Shown here in pieces: positions 34,399 through 43,188 of a stretch of DNA of 48,624 nt. The stretch spans positions 1 to 48,624 of the forward strand of contig CAZGFQ010000015.1 of NCBI GenBank assembly GCA_964525185.1. Direction: 5' to 3'. A model generated the notes under the pieces. The model saw nothing but the letters and a program-made list of their open reading frames with translations, ran no database searches and was not told the DNA's origin. Position numbers and translations under genes: made by a program. This stretch comes from JABHGY01 sp964525185 (GTDB taxonomy: Bacteria > Fidelibacterota > Marinisomatia > Marinisomatales > UBA1611). Each line of letters opens with the position of its first letter. Within the stretch, counting starts at the first letter, position 1.

Positions 34399-34426
34399 TT
34401 GACAGTTCAATCTTCAAAAGTACATT
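34399..34426 (+). promoter_or_regulatory. Putative sigma-70-type promoter for the secreted protein gene
   Basis: TTGACA at 34399-34404 and TACATT at 34421-34426 are separated by 16 bp, 60 bp before the ATG at 34486. The -35 is a perfect match and the -10 matches 4 of 6. Organisms of this kind may use a different consensus, so this is tentative. Confidence 0.35.
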
Positions 34427-34473
34427 GATTGAATCCTTAAAAGAGAGGCATTTCTTTTTTTAATAACCTAAAC

Positions 34474-34478
34474 AGGAG
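34474..34478 (+). promoter_or_regulatory. Strong ribosome-binding site
   Basis: AGGAG, 7 nt before ATG 34486. It stands out because most genes in this window lack one, and it suggests that the secreted protein is made in quantity. Confidence 0.7.
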
Positions 34479-34485
34479 TACATAT

Positions 34486-36267
34486 ATGAAATCATTCGTT
34501 AACATTCTATTAGCATCTGTAATGTTTATCGGTGTTGCTTTTTCTCAATCTATTCAAGGGAACTATCAGTTAAATTATGTAACTGTACACTATACCTATG
34601 AAGTGAGAGAATTTGACAGTGCTCAAGATAGCGCAGAAGCATCTTATGCAGTAACAGCATCTTGGCCAAATTCTGAGTATGCTGCCGCCGGGCAAGGCGT
34701 CACATGGGATTTGATGAATTACGAACCAGGCGATACACTTGGAACAACTTTAATCCCGCTCGTTTCACCTGAATTATTAGCCTATTTTGGCTATATGCTT
34801 ACGGGAGATCCCACAGCGCCAGGTGTAGCAATTGATATAGATCTTTATGATGATGGGAATTTCACTATTAATGATGGAAGTACATATCCAACGACAGAAA
34901 CCATTGATTGTTCAACGACAGCTGTCATTCCTGCTGTTGCTGAAAATGGTACTTGGCAAGGATCAGCATTACTCCCCGTTGATGAAGACACTTATATGCT
35001 TGGTTGGGGAATTACTCAATCAGATGTATTTGCTCAATTTAATGCTCCAGATTTAGCAACCATGCAACATGGTGTTGATTTTGGTGTAGGGACTGATATG
35101 GAAAACTGGGGTCAAATGACTGTGAATTACACAGATAATACATTATCCCAAACATCTGATATAGATATTTACTGGGAAGCTCACGATGGAACTGGAAGTA
35201 GCTTAGGCGTAGATGATAATGGTTTTCTTAATGGAAGCGTTGGTATTCCAACTGTTGAATCTGATACTGTAACTGTAGCAGGTACAGCCGCATTACTTGC
35301 TTATTATCAATCTCTAGGATATTATACAGAAATTCCTCCAATTAATGTTGGTACATACCCAATGATTGGTGGGCCAGGATCTGAAGAAGTGGATGAAAAC
35401 GGTGATACTGTTACTGTAGGTCTCGTTGATGCAAACTGGGGTTATTTATTTGATCCTGTTGGAAGCGACGGAGAACCTTTTAGTGGCGATGAATTGTTTC
35501 AATTTACTGGTTACTATTTCACATACAACTTCTTATCTAGCGCCTTAGCGTTTACTGAAGCTGCTGAAGCTGTTTTTGATTCAACAGGTGGTGATGTAAC
35601 AGCAGCATACACTGCTGGATTCGTTACAGTTGCTACTATGTGGGGTGTTGACAGTACTACTGCAAATGCGTACGGTGCTCAAATTGGCGCAGACTTGTAT
35701 GATGTATTCCTAAATTGCTTTGTGACAACAGGTGATATGGATGGATGTGCTGAAGAAACAGCATATGTTGGTGTTGTAATGTCTCTTGGTGCATTAGCAC
35801 AAATGGGCATAGCATTAGATGATTCAGATCATGATTCACAATACGACCCAAGTACACATACATTCTCATCTGGTCGTTTAATTTGGGAATTAGACAATGT
35901 GTGTATTCCTGATAATACAACACAGCGTGTGAATCCAAAATTCTATAACACAGCTTCTGTATCTGTAGATGATAATGCTCCGATTGCTGCTAAGTTTGAA
36001 TTGTTTGGAAACTATCCAAACCCATTCAACCCAACAACAAGTATTAAATTTGCTACTGAAAAATTCTCTAATGTGAATTTAACTATCTACTCTTTACTTG
36101 GTGAAGAAGTAGCTACCGTTCATAATGGGAAATTAGCTGCAGGAACTTATTCCATGACTTGGAATGGAAAAAACAACTTTGGAAATAACGTCCCAAGTGG
36201 AATGTATTTTTACAAAGTGAAATCTGACAACCGTACTTTAACAGGGAAAATGCTCCTGTTGAAATAA
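34486..36267 (+). CDS. Secreted protein of unknown fold with T9SS-type sorting domain
   Basis: A 593-residue protein. The signal peptide is about 1-20 (VNILLASVMFIGVAFSQS). The body (about 25-490) is acidic, rich in Thr, Ala, Gly and Asp, and shows no family I recognise. There is a long Ala-rich helical stretch at about 345-450. Two cysteine pairs may form disulfides. The last 80 residues are a sorting domain: LFGNYPNPFNPTTSIKFA, TIYSLLGEEVATVHNG and SGMYFYKVKS, ending MLLLK. It has a clear promoter and ribosome site and is followed by a terminator, so it is its own unit just ahead of a TonB receptor. Unlike the two sorting domains at 22 and 24 kb, it lacks the hairpin repeat. Confidence 0.75.
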   Translation: MKSFVNILLASVMFIGVAFSQSIQGNYQLNYVTVHYTYEVREFDSAQDSAEASYAVTASWPNSEYAAAGQGVTWDLMNYEPGDTLGTTLIPLVSPELLAYFGYMLTGDPTAPGVAIDIDLYDDGNFTINDGSTYPTTETIDCSTTAVIPAVAENGTWQGSALLPVDEDTYMLGWGITQSDVFAQFNAPDLATMQHGVDFGVGTDMENWGQMTVNYTDNTLSQTSDIDIYWEAHDGTGSSLGVDDNGFLNGSVGIPTVESDTVTVAGTAALLAYYQSLGYYTEIPPINVGTYPMIGGPGSEEVDENGDTVTVGLVDANWGYLFDPVGSDGEPFSGDELFQFTGYYFTYNFLSSALAFTEAAEAVFDSTGGDVTAAYTAGFVTVATMWGVDSTTANAYGAQIGADLYDVFLNCFVTTGDMDGCAEETAYVGVVMSLGALAQMGIALDDSDHDSQYDPSTHTFSSGRLIWELDNVCIPDNTTQRVNPKFYNTASVSVDDNAPIAAKFELFGNYPNPFNPTTSIKFATEKFSNVNLTIYSLLGEEVATVHNGKLAAGTYSMTWNGKNNFGNNVPSGMYFYKVKSDNRTLTGKMLLLK

Positions 36268-36304
36268 TTGTGACAATTCACAACGTTTAATTAATAATAA
36301 CAAT

Positions 36305-36340
36305 AAAATGAGCAGTCTGAATTTTAGACTGCTCATTTTT
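36305..36340 (+). terminator. Rho-independent terminator
   Basis: A 14-bp perfect stem (aaaatgagcagtct with agactgctcatttt) and a 7-nt loop, preceded by an A-run and followed by T residues. It lies 37 bp after the stop of the secreted protein and 15 bp before the TonB receptor ATG. Readthrough or attenuation could set receptor expression. Confidence 0.85.
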
Positions 36341-36354
36341 ATTATGGCACCCTT

Positions 36355-39300
36355 ATGAAAAAATTAATCCCAATATTCTTACTTTTAAATTTCGCACTTG
36401 CACAAAATAGCTCATTATCTGGTTATGTAAAAGATGAAACAAACGGCGATCCATTACTCGGTGCAAATGTTGTTCTTTCTGGAACAACGATGGGTGCAGC
36501 GACCGGAATGGATGGAAGCTATACTATTGCAAATATTAAATCTGGGGATTATAAAATATTAATAACCTATATTGGCTTTGAACCGTTAGAGTTTAATTTA
36601 ACCATCCCTTATAATGAATCAATTCAACAAGATTTTAATTTATCACCTGAAGCAATTCAGATGGAAACATACGTTGTAACTGCATCTCGAAGGCGCGAAC
36701 GCGTTGAAGATGCTCCCGCAGCTATTTCTGTCATTACAAAAAAAGATATTAGACGAGAAAGTAACACGAATCTTGGAGATTATTTAAAAGGAACAAAAGG
36801 AATTGATTTTACCCAATCTGGAATTGATAGTTATAATATGACAGCACGAGGGTTTAATTCTTCCTTTAGCTCACGATTATTAACATTAACTGATGGACGT
36901 ATGGCAAATGTGCCATCCTTACGCTTAACAGCTTATAATGTCATTCCTGTATCTTTTGAAGATGTTGAACAAATTGAAGTCGTGTTAGGCCCATCATCAG
37001 CTCTCTATGGTCCAAATGCACATAGTGGTGTATTAAATATTGTAACAAGTTCACCCCTTCGTACTCAAGGAACATCTATTAATATTCAAGGCGGTTTTTT
37101 AAACCAAGCAGATACTGATTTATTACAAAAACTCACTTTTCGTACCGCACATAAATACAGAGATTTTGGTATTAAAGTTTCTGGCGTTGCATTACGCGGT
37201 CAAGATTGGACACATTATAATGCCGACGAATTAGAGGGGCACGATCCTGCTTTTATAGGACGCCCCAACTTAAAACACAATTTTTTAGATAATGGTGGGA
37301 ATCCAGGAGAAGCGAATAGCCCTCTCTTTACAGAAGATATGTTGGGATATTTTGACGATGCTGATGAAAGTTGGATTGGCGCAACATTTGGTGACAATAT
37401 AGCTTCTTTTTCATCTGAAACAGGTTCTCCCATTATAACAGAGGCCATGGTAGCTGAAGCTCAAAGTGACCCGTTTAATCGATATTTTCTTGATAATGGT
37501 ATAATACTTTGGTATGTAACAGAAGATAAAATTGGTTCACAATATGCAGATGGGATAGACAATAATGGGGATGGTGCTATCGATGAAGGAATCGATCTGG
37601 GGATTGATGATGATGCTGAAATTTGGTATGATAATGTGGATAATGATGGAGATGGTCTCATCGATGAAGCAGATGAAATTGGAAGTGCATGGCTAGATAG
37701 ATTTGGGAGTACCATTGAAGGTTCTTCAAATTATACAGTAGGCGTTGGCCTTGATTCTACTCATAAGTTTGGGTTTGGAGATTATGAATATGACGATGAT
37801 GGGAATCTTGTTTTTGATACAAATGGAAATGGAGATTTCAATGATTCCTGGGGAAGTGATGGTCTCGATAATGATGATGATTGGGGGCTATACGTTGATA
37901 CAGATGGAACAACCTATGATGTATCCGCTGAAATGTTTTCTGACTTGAATGGAAATGGAACCTTAGACGGTAAAGAATTATTTATTGATGGAAATGGAAA
38001 TGGCGAATGGGATGAAGGTGAAGTACTCATTGATTGGGGTCTTGATGGTGTTGACGGAACGGGCGATTTTGGCGAAGGAAATGGAACATGGGATGGTGAA
38101 ACTTTTACTGACTTAAATGGAAATGGGGAATGGGATCAGTTTGAGAATAACGATTTAGATGGAAATGGAAAGCCCAGCATTGGTGAAGTAGGTGTGGATG
38201 AATTTGATGAAAAAGATTTTGTAATGAATTATGGAAATCTTCCACGGATTTATAAAGATGCAAATGATGATGGCCTTAATGATTATCCGGATTTTGATGT
38301 AAGAAATTATCGGTATGACTTAAGATTTGATTGGGAACCAAATTCTGACTTTACCCTAAGTTTATCTCATGGATATGCCTGGGCACGTAATATTAATATT
38401 ACTGGGATTGCTCGTTATTTAGCCGATGGTTGGGTGTATCGATACTACCAAGGAAAGATTCGTTGGAAAAATTTCTTTTTACAAACATATCTTAATTCTA
38501 GTTATTCCGGTGAATCAGATCATCCAACTAGAAATTTAGCTACTGGGTCTCAGATTTATGATAGATCGAAAAAATTCTCTGCACAATTCCAACATGCAGC
38601 AGAATTGCTAAAAGGTGACCTTCGTTTTGTGTGGGGTTTAGATTACTTTTTAACATTACCCGATACGAGAGGAACCATTTTATCCGATAAAGAACTTGTC
38701 GATCAAAAAGATAATAATGGTACCGGCGAAGCGGGATCTCCATATACATTTGCTGATCGAAACGATAATACATTTTACGATGATGGGGAATTTTATTCTA
38801 CATGGGCATCAAATACACCGGGGGATTTCGGCGGAACACCCTCTGATACCTTACGTGTAAACAATGATGGCTCAGTGACATATTCCGATAATGTATTTCA
38901 TGCATTAGCCGATGGATTTGATAATGATGGTGATAGTGACGATTTTGACGATTTAAATGGAAATGGATTACCGGACTTTGTAGATGCTGACGGTGATGGT
39001 ATATACTCCTATGGAGAAACGGTAGAACCTGGTGTTCGCTGGATTGGAGAAAATGTCTTTTTTGTTTATGCTGACGGAATTGATAATGATGGGGATGGGA
39101 AAATTGATGAAAATATTGATGAAGGAATTGATGAGGCATCAGAAGACAATCGATATACTGTAAATGAATTAGGGGCTTATTATCAATTAAATTGGAAATT
39201 AAATGATAAGTTAGAAATCATTCAAGCTACACGTCTAGATATTCATGATAGACTTACAAACTTAATTGAATTTAATAATCAGGGATATGGGATGGGATAT

Positions 39301-40437
39301 AACCCATTGGATTGGGAATTTGATGCAACACAAAAAGATGGTATACAATTTTCACCTAAAATTGGTTTAGCCTATAAACCAAAAGAAAACCAAAATTTTC
39401 GATTAACGTGGGCAACTGCTTTTAATACGCCAACAAACCAAGCATTATTTTTGGATATATTCGTAACGCGCGTTTCCATTTTTAAAGTGTACGCCCGAGG
39501 TGCAAGCGGAGGATATAATTTCCCAAGAAATGAATTGGGTAATCCTTACTACTACGACATAGAAGAATTTGAATATATGCCAGTGGATACATCGCAAAGT
39601 ATGTTCTTCTATCCATCCGTAGATCCTCGTATTGAAGGATTCTATGGCCAAACTGTTATTGATCTTCCTGAAATTGAAGCTGAAATTGTAAATTCATGGG
39701 AAGTTGGTTATAAAGGTCGTTTAAATGATCGGCTATTTGGTACCCTAGATTTATACACGAGCCATTATAGTAGTTTTGTTAGCCCTGTAACTTTTATTAC
39801 TCCCATTGTTGTTGAAAGATCTATTCTAGAAACAGATTATAATAATGATGGAATTATGAATACGATTGAAGATTTCAATAATAATATAATTTCAGATCAA
39901 GACGATTATGATGAATCTTTCGACCATTGGAGGGATGGGATTCAAGGCGTAACTGCTATGGATACGGTTGCTGGATTAGCACCTCCTGTTGTGGTAGGCT
40001 ATATCAATTATGGTGAAGTAGATATGTGGGGAATGGATGCAAGTTTAACGTGGTTCATTAACCGAGAATGGAATTTAGATTTAACCTACTCTCACCTTAG
40101 TATGACCGAATTTTATAATCCGATTACGAAAGCGAAAGACCCTATTAACGCACCCAAACATAAAGGAAGTTTAAAATTACAATATGCGCCTCGTAGATGG
40201 CCTATTTCTACTTCTTTAAATGCACGATATGTTGATGGATATAATTGGTCTTCAGGAATCTATTTTGGGAAAATTGAGCCGTATACTATTTTTGATCTTC
40301 ATGTTGGATACACATTCAACGATAATCTTTCTGGAAATTTGACGGTTAATAACCTTCTAGATAATCGCCATACAGAAATTATTGGCGGCCCATCATTAGG
40401 GCGTGTTGTTGTATTTAGATTATCAACAAAATTATAA
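36355..40437 (+). CDS. TonB-dependent outer-membrane receptor with Asp/Asn/Gly-rich insertions
   Basis: A 1360-residue outer-membrane receptor, larger than the usual 700-1000. After a signal peptide (about 1-16) comes a carboxypeptidase-regulatory-like domain (about 20-100, with GYVKDETNGDPLLGANV). The plug follows (about 105-235: VVTASRRRERVEDAPAAISV, VEQIEVVLGPSSALYGPNAH) and then a beta-barrel ending FRLSTKL. Three inserts carry calcium-loop-like DxDxDG repeats: about 395-625 (ADGIDNNGDGAIDEG, NVDNDGDGLIDEAD, several NGNGEWDEGE), 788-928 (NDGDSDDFDDLNGNG, ADGIDNDGDGKIDEN) and 1161-1192. It imports an unknown substrate with TonB energy. No SusD partner was seen. Confidence 0.88.
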   Translation: MKKLIPIFLLLNFALAQNSSLSGYVKDETNGDPLLGANVVLSGTTMGAATGMDGSYTIANIKSGDYKILITYIGFEPLEFNLTIPYNESIQQDFNLSPEAIQMETYVVTASRRRERVEDAPAAISVITKKDIRRESNTNLGDYLKGTKGIDFTQSGIDSYNMTARGFNSSFSSRLLTLTDGRMANVPSLRLTAYNVIPVSFEDVEQIEVVLGPSSALYGPNAHSGVLNIVTSSPLRTQGTSINIQGGFLNQADTDLLQKLTFRTAHKYRDFGIKVSGVALRGQDWTHYNADELEGHDPAFIGRPNLKHNFLDNGGNPGEANSPLFTEDMLGYFDDADESWIGATFGDNIASFSSETGSPIITEAMVAEAQSDPFNRYFLDNGIILWYVTEDKIGSQYADGIDNNGDGAIDEGIDLGIDDDAEIWYDNVDNDGDGLIDEADEIGSAWLDRFGSTIEGSSNYTVGVGLDSTHKFGFGDYEYDDDGNLVFDTNGNGDFNDSWGSDGLDNDDDWGLYVDTDGTTYDVSAEMFSDLNGNGTLDGKELFIDGNGNGEWDEGEVLIDWGLDGVDGTGDFGEGNGTWDGETFTDLNGNGEWDQFENNDLDGNGKPSIGEVGVDEFDEKDFVMNYGNLPRIYKDANDDGLNDYPDFDVRNYRYDLRFDWEPNSDFTLSLSHGYAWARNINITGIARYLADGWVYRYYQGKIRWKNFFLQTYLNSSYSGESDHPTRNLATGSQIYDRSKKFSAQFQHAAELLKGDLRFVWGLDYFLTLPDTRGTILSDKELVDQKDNNGTGEAGSPYTFADRNDNTFYDDGEFYSTWASNTPGDFGGTPSDTLRVNNDGSVTYSDNVFHALADGFDNDGDSDDFDDLNGNGLPDFVDADGDGIYSYGETVEPGVRWIGENVFFVYADGIDNDGDGKIDENIDEGIDEASEDNRYTVNELGAYYQLNWKLNDKLEIIQATRLDIHDRLTNLIEFNNQGYGMGYNPLDWEFDATQKDGIQFSPKIGLAYKPKENQNFRLTWATAFNTPTNQALFLDIFVTRVSIFKVYARGASGGYNFPRNELGNPYYYDIEEFEYMPVDTSQSMFFYPSVDPRIEGFYGQTVIDLPEIEAEIVNSWEVGYKGRLNDRLFGTLDLYTSHYSSFVSPVTFITPIVVERSILETDYNNDGIMNTIEDFNNNIISDQDDYDESFDHWRDGIQGVTAMDTVAGLAPPVVVGYINYGEVDMWGMDASLTWFINREWNLDLTYSHLSMTEFYNPITKAKDPINAPKHKGSLKLQYAPRRWPISTSLNARYVDGYNWSSGIYFGKIEPYTIFDLHVGYTFNDNLSGNLTVNNLLDNRHTEIIGGPSLGRVVVFRLSTKL

Positions 40438-40459
40438 TTCCCCTTCCCCATAAAAAAAT

Positions 40460-40523
40460 AAGCAGGATATTTTAAAACCTGGGAGCGGGGGAACAACCAG
40501 ATTTCTTTTTCATTATCCTGCTT
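40460..40523. other. Long-range stem-loop of unknown role
   Basis: The arms aagcaggata (40460-40469) and tatcctgctt (40514-40523) are perfect complements enclosing 44 nt. Inside, ctgg (40479-40482) can pair with ccag (40497-40500) around a G-rich loop. There is no T-run after the plus-strand hairpin. On the minus strand the stem is followed at once by TATTTTTTTA, as in an intrinsic terminator, yet no minus-strand gene ends here. It may be a terminator for an antisense RNA or a structured leader of the downstream gene. Confidence 0.4.
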
Positions 40524-40623
40524 AAAATCTTGTCGAAAAAGTTAGGCTAAATCGATTCCTTCAGCAAGGATTTTCTTCTAACGATATATTGAATTAAAAT
40601 TATTTGTATTAATTTTTAGTGTC

Positions 40624-41220
40624 ATGTTTGAGCATCTAAATACAATCGATAAATCATTCCTATTCTTCATCAATCAAGGATTATCGCATCCAATTCTTGA
40701 TAGTCTCATGCCCTTTATTACTGACCAAAATAATTGGGTAATTCCTTTTTTAATTGTTTCTTTTATTTTGATATTTAAAATGGGAAAACGTGGGAAAATC
40801 ACATTCGCATTATTATTAATTGGCGCCATTTTAACAGATTATTCAGCAGCACAATTTCTTAAACCATTTTTTGGAAGAATTCGACCCTCACATACACTTA
40901 TTTCTGATATTAATTTATTAGTAAATAAAGGTGGCGTATGGAGTTTTCCATCAAATCATGCTGCAAATAGCTTTATGCTTGCAACGATAATTGGATACTT
41001 TTTTAATCCTTATAAACCGCTGCTCTACACATGGGCGGGGTTAATATCTTTTTCACGTATTTATGTGGGGGTTCATTACCCTGGAGATGTTGTAATGGGA
41101 GCTTTCTTTGGTTATAGTATTGGGTGGTTAATCCTCAGCATATGGGTCATGATTAAAATGAGAGAATTAAAACGTGGACATACCTGGGTATGGTATGCCA
41201 GCGAACCTATAAATAAATAA
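40624..41220 (+). CDS. PAP2-family membrane phosphatase
   Basis: A 198-residue membrane protein with the full PAP2 signature: KPFFGRIRP (K-x6-RP, near 80-88), FPSNHAANSF (PSNH) and SRIYVGVHYPGDVVMG (SR-x5-H-x3-D). About five helices are visible. Family members dephosphorylate phosphatidate, phosphatidylglycerophosphate or undecaprenyl pyrophosphate, so a lipid or carrier recycling role at the periplasmic face is likely. The exact substrate is not readable. The start ATG at 40624 has no strong ribosome site. Confidence 0.88.
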   Translation: MFEHLNTIDKSFLFFINQGLSHPILDSLMPFITDQNNWVIPFLIVSFILIFKMGKRGKITFALLLIGAILTDYSAAQFLKPFFGRIRPSHTLISDINLLVNKGGVWSFPSNHAANSFMLATIIGYFFNPYKPLLYTWAGLISFSRIYVGVHYPGDVVMGAFFGYSIGWLILSIWVMIKMRELKRGHTWVWYASEPINK

Positions 41221-41228
41221 GAATAAAA

Positions 41229-41555
41229 TTAATTTGGAAGTTTATCGGATGGTGGTTTTACACCAAAAGCAGAAAAACCATCTTCTCGGTTTGGCATTTT
41301 AATTTCGCCATTTTTTGCTTCAAATTTTCTAATGTTATCTTGAAGTGCATTCGCAAAAGCTTTTACATGCTGAGGAGCCATAATAACTCTTGAATGAACT
41401 TTTGCTTTTGGTACGCCAGGAAGAATACGAGTAAAATCCATGACAAATTCCGCTGGAGAATGAGTAACTACAACAAAATTTGCATATTCTCCGCTACTGA
41501 CTTCTGCATCTAATTCAATATTTATTTGTTGTACATTTTTTTTATCGTCAGCCAT
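41229..41555 (-). CDS. DUF3467 protein
   Basis: A 108-residue protein that matches, from memory, DUF3467, a widespread family of unknown function. The motif YANFVVVTHSPAEFVMDFTR followed by the HSRVIMAPQHVKAFANALQDN segment is the family core. It follows the zinc-ribbon gene by 17 bp on the minus strand. In other genomes the family accompanies varied genes, so the neighbourhood gives no clue. It is probably cytosolic, with no signal peptide or helix. Confidence 0.8.
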   Translation of the reverse strand: MADDKKNVQQINIELDAEVSSGEYANFVVVTHSPAEFVMDFTRILPGVPKAKVHSRVIMAPQHVKAFANALQDNIRKFEAKNGEIKMPNREDGFSAFGVKPPSDKLPN

Positions 41556-41572
41556 AATAAAATCCTATTCGG

Positions 41573-41962
41573 TTATTTTTTATTAAAATCGCGCTCATTG
41601 AAATCTTCCCAATCTTCTTCAATTCCCTCAAATTGGGTATAATCAGTCGTATCTTCTTCTTGTTTATTATTATGAATAACTTCATTCTCATAAATATTAA
41701 ACAAATCTTTTTTCTTTTCGTACTGAGATGGGTCCCCTTCTTCTTGCTCTGTTTGATCTAAGTCTTCTACATCTTCACTATAGATTTCCGCATCAAAGAA
41801 GTCCAGGTTTTCGACGATACCATTCGTCATAAGGTGTTCTAGAAAATCAAGATATTCTCTATCTCTCAAGTCTGTTTTGCAATTAATGCAAACAAGAGAA
41901 TCTTTTAAATCAACATCTTGTAATGTTGATTCGCATTTGGGGCAAATAATTCCTTCAAGCAT
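41573..41962 (-). CDS. Small acidic protein with N-terminal zinc ribbon
   Basis: A 129-residue protein. Residues 7-29 hold two C-x2-C knuckles (ICPKCES and VCINCKT) that should bind one zinc ion. The remaining 100 residues are strongly acidic (EDVEDLDQTEQEEGDPS) and probably disordered. Such proteins may bind nucleic acid or proteins, but I recognise no named family. It lies between the GlmU-like gene (62 bp) and the DUF3467 gene (17 bp). Confidence 0.65.
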   Translation of the reverse strand: MLEGIICPKCESTLQDVDLKDSLVCINCKTDLRDREYLDFLEHLMTNGIVENLDFFDAEIYSEDVEDLDQTEQEEGDPSQYEKKKDLFNIYENEVIHNNKQEEDTTDYTQFEGIEEDWEDFNERDFNKK

Positions 41963-42024
41963 TCGTAATCTCCATAAAAATCGGGGGTCAATATATACCG
42001 CAGGCGACAGTTCGTCAACTGGTT

Positions 42025-43188
42025 TTATTGCTTATTATAAATATGCTCTAAAACTTCTATTTCTATGGGGGTTAATGATTGATTTCGTCTTGATTTAACA
42101 ATTGATGCTGATTCAACAAAAGAATCCCATCTCATTTTCCGCTTTTTCCCATTCAAATAAAAAGTAAATGGCTTAATAGTTTTATTTGGAAAGGAGTGGG
42201 CTAATATGTTGCAACCTGTCCCAATAACTGTTCCTGTATTAAGTTGAGTGCCGATAGCAGTTTTTGTATGATCTCCTATTAAAGATCCCATAAACAATCC
42301 TCCAGAATCTCTTTTAGTTCCATTAACCTCTATAACAACATTTGAATAATCGTTTTTTAAATTACTATTCGTGGTACCTGCCCCCAGGTTGACCCATTCC
42401 CCGATAAATGAATCACCTAAATGTCCATCATGAACCTTATTTGAAAAGGATTGAAAAATACATCCATGAATTTCGCCACCCACTTTACACTGTGGACCAA
42501 ATATCGATTCTTTAATATGGCTATGAGGTTTTACAATTGTTCCTTTTCCTATATACAGAGGCCCTTCAAGTAACGTAAATGGATGAATTTCTACATTTTC
42601 ATCTAAAATGATTGGCCCTTGTTTTGAGTTTAATAAAACTTGGTCATGAATGGTGCTTGTTGGATGAATGTATAATCCATCATTTTCATTTGAATCAAAA
42701 GTAATTGTATCCAAGGCTAAAGATATGGATTCTGGTATATGTCTTATAATATCCCATAAGAACCGCGCCGAATGAACATTGATATTTTTTTCATCCAATC
42801 CTTGAATATCAGAATTAAGTGGGCCTCCCCTTTCAGCCCATTCTTTAGCCTGAGAACCCGTAATGTTTGCACCAACCATTCTCCCTTTAGATTTAAATAC
42901 CGTATTAGGCGAATCTTGAATTTGCTGAATCATATTGGATGTCCAATACGTACAACCAAGCAACCAAATACCATCTTCAAAAGAAGATGGATTCACTTCT
43001 AGTTCTGGATAATCCTTTTGTACTAATAATTCAATATCTTTTCTAACAACACTTGAAACGGGTCCATCAATTAATCGAATGAATTGCTCAAAAAATGTTT
43101 CCGGCCCAGAGCGAATGCCAAAGGATGGCCGGGTGAATATAATTGGCTCTAAATCCAGCGTAAATCGGTCTTCATAAATATATATCAT
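42025..43188 (-). CDS. GlmU-like sugar nucleotidyltransferase/acyltransferase (alternative bacterial GlmU type)
   Basis: A 387-residue protein. The N-terminus (IYIYEDRFTLDLEPIIFTRP, IRSGPETFFEQF) matches the alternative GlmU family of Bacteroidetes and relatives, which replaces the classical N-terminal pyrophosphorylase. The C-terminal half (about 170-370) is a left-handed beta-helix of hexapeptide repeats with IHPTSTIHDQV, VEIHPFTLLEG and EWVNLGAGTTNSNLKNDYS. It is expected to make UDP-GlcNAc for peptidoglycan and LPS. The ATG overlaps the stop of the GT9-like gene (ATGA). The exact reaction is inferred. Confidence 0.82.
   Translation of the reverse strand: MIYIYEDRFTLDLEPIIFTRPSFGIRSGPETFFEQFIRLIDGPVSSVVRKDIELLVQKDYPELEVNPSSFEDGIWLLGCTYWTSNMIQQIQDSPNTVFKSKGRMVGANITGSQAKEWAERGGPLNSDIQGLDEKNINVHSARFLWDIIRHIPESISLALDTITFDSNENDGLYIHPTSTIHDQVLLNSKQGPIILDENVEIHPFTLLEGPLYIGKGTIVKPHSHIKESIFGPQCKVGGEIHGCIFQSFSNKVHDGHLGDSFIGEWVNLGAGTTNSNLKNDYSNVVIEVNGTKRDSGGLFMGSLIGDHTKTAIGTQLNTGTVIGTGCNILAHSFPNKTIKPFTFYLNGKKRKMRWDSFVESASIVKSRRNQSLTPIEIEVLEHIYNKQ

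Larger units (their letters stand above)
34117..34485. other. Intergenic region between divergent etfB and the secreted-protein gene
   Basis: A 369-bp spacer. It holds the etfB leader (minus strand), a possible 44-codon membrane peptide at 34206-34340, and a promoter-like pair at 34399-34426 feeding the gene at 34486. No repeat or RNA structure was recognised in the rest. Confidence 0.6.

Noticed and set aside
37540..38220. Regular repeated DNA resembling a CRISPR array or tandem repeat
   Set aside because: Periodicity follows codons for Asp/Asn/Gly-rich peptide repeats in an intact reading frame; no constant repeat-spacer pattern.
38798..39139. Minus-strand 113-codon frame rich in His and Gln
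   Set aside because: It is the antisense of the DNDGDG-coding repeats of the TonB receptor; its composition is an artefact of those codons.
40478..40502. G-rich segment resembling part of a c-di-AMP (ydaO-type) riboswitch
   Set aside because: Only a short G-rich/aacaacca similarity is present; the long conserved helices of that riboswitch are missing and the downstream PAP2 gene is not a typical target.
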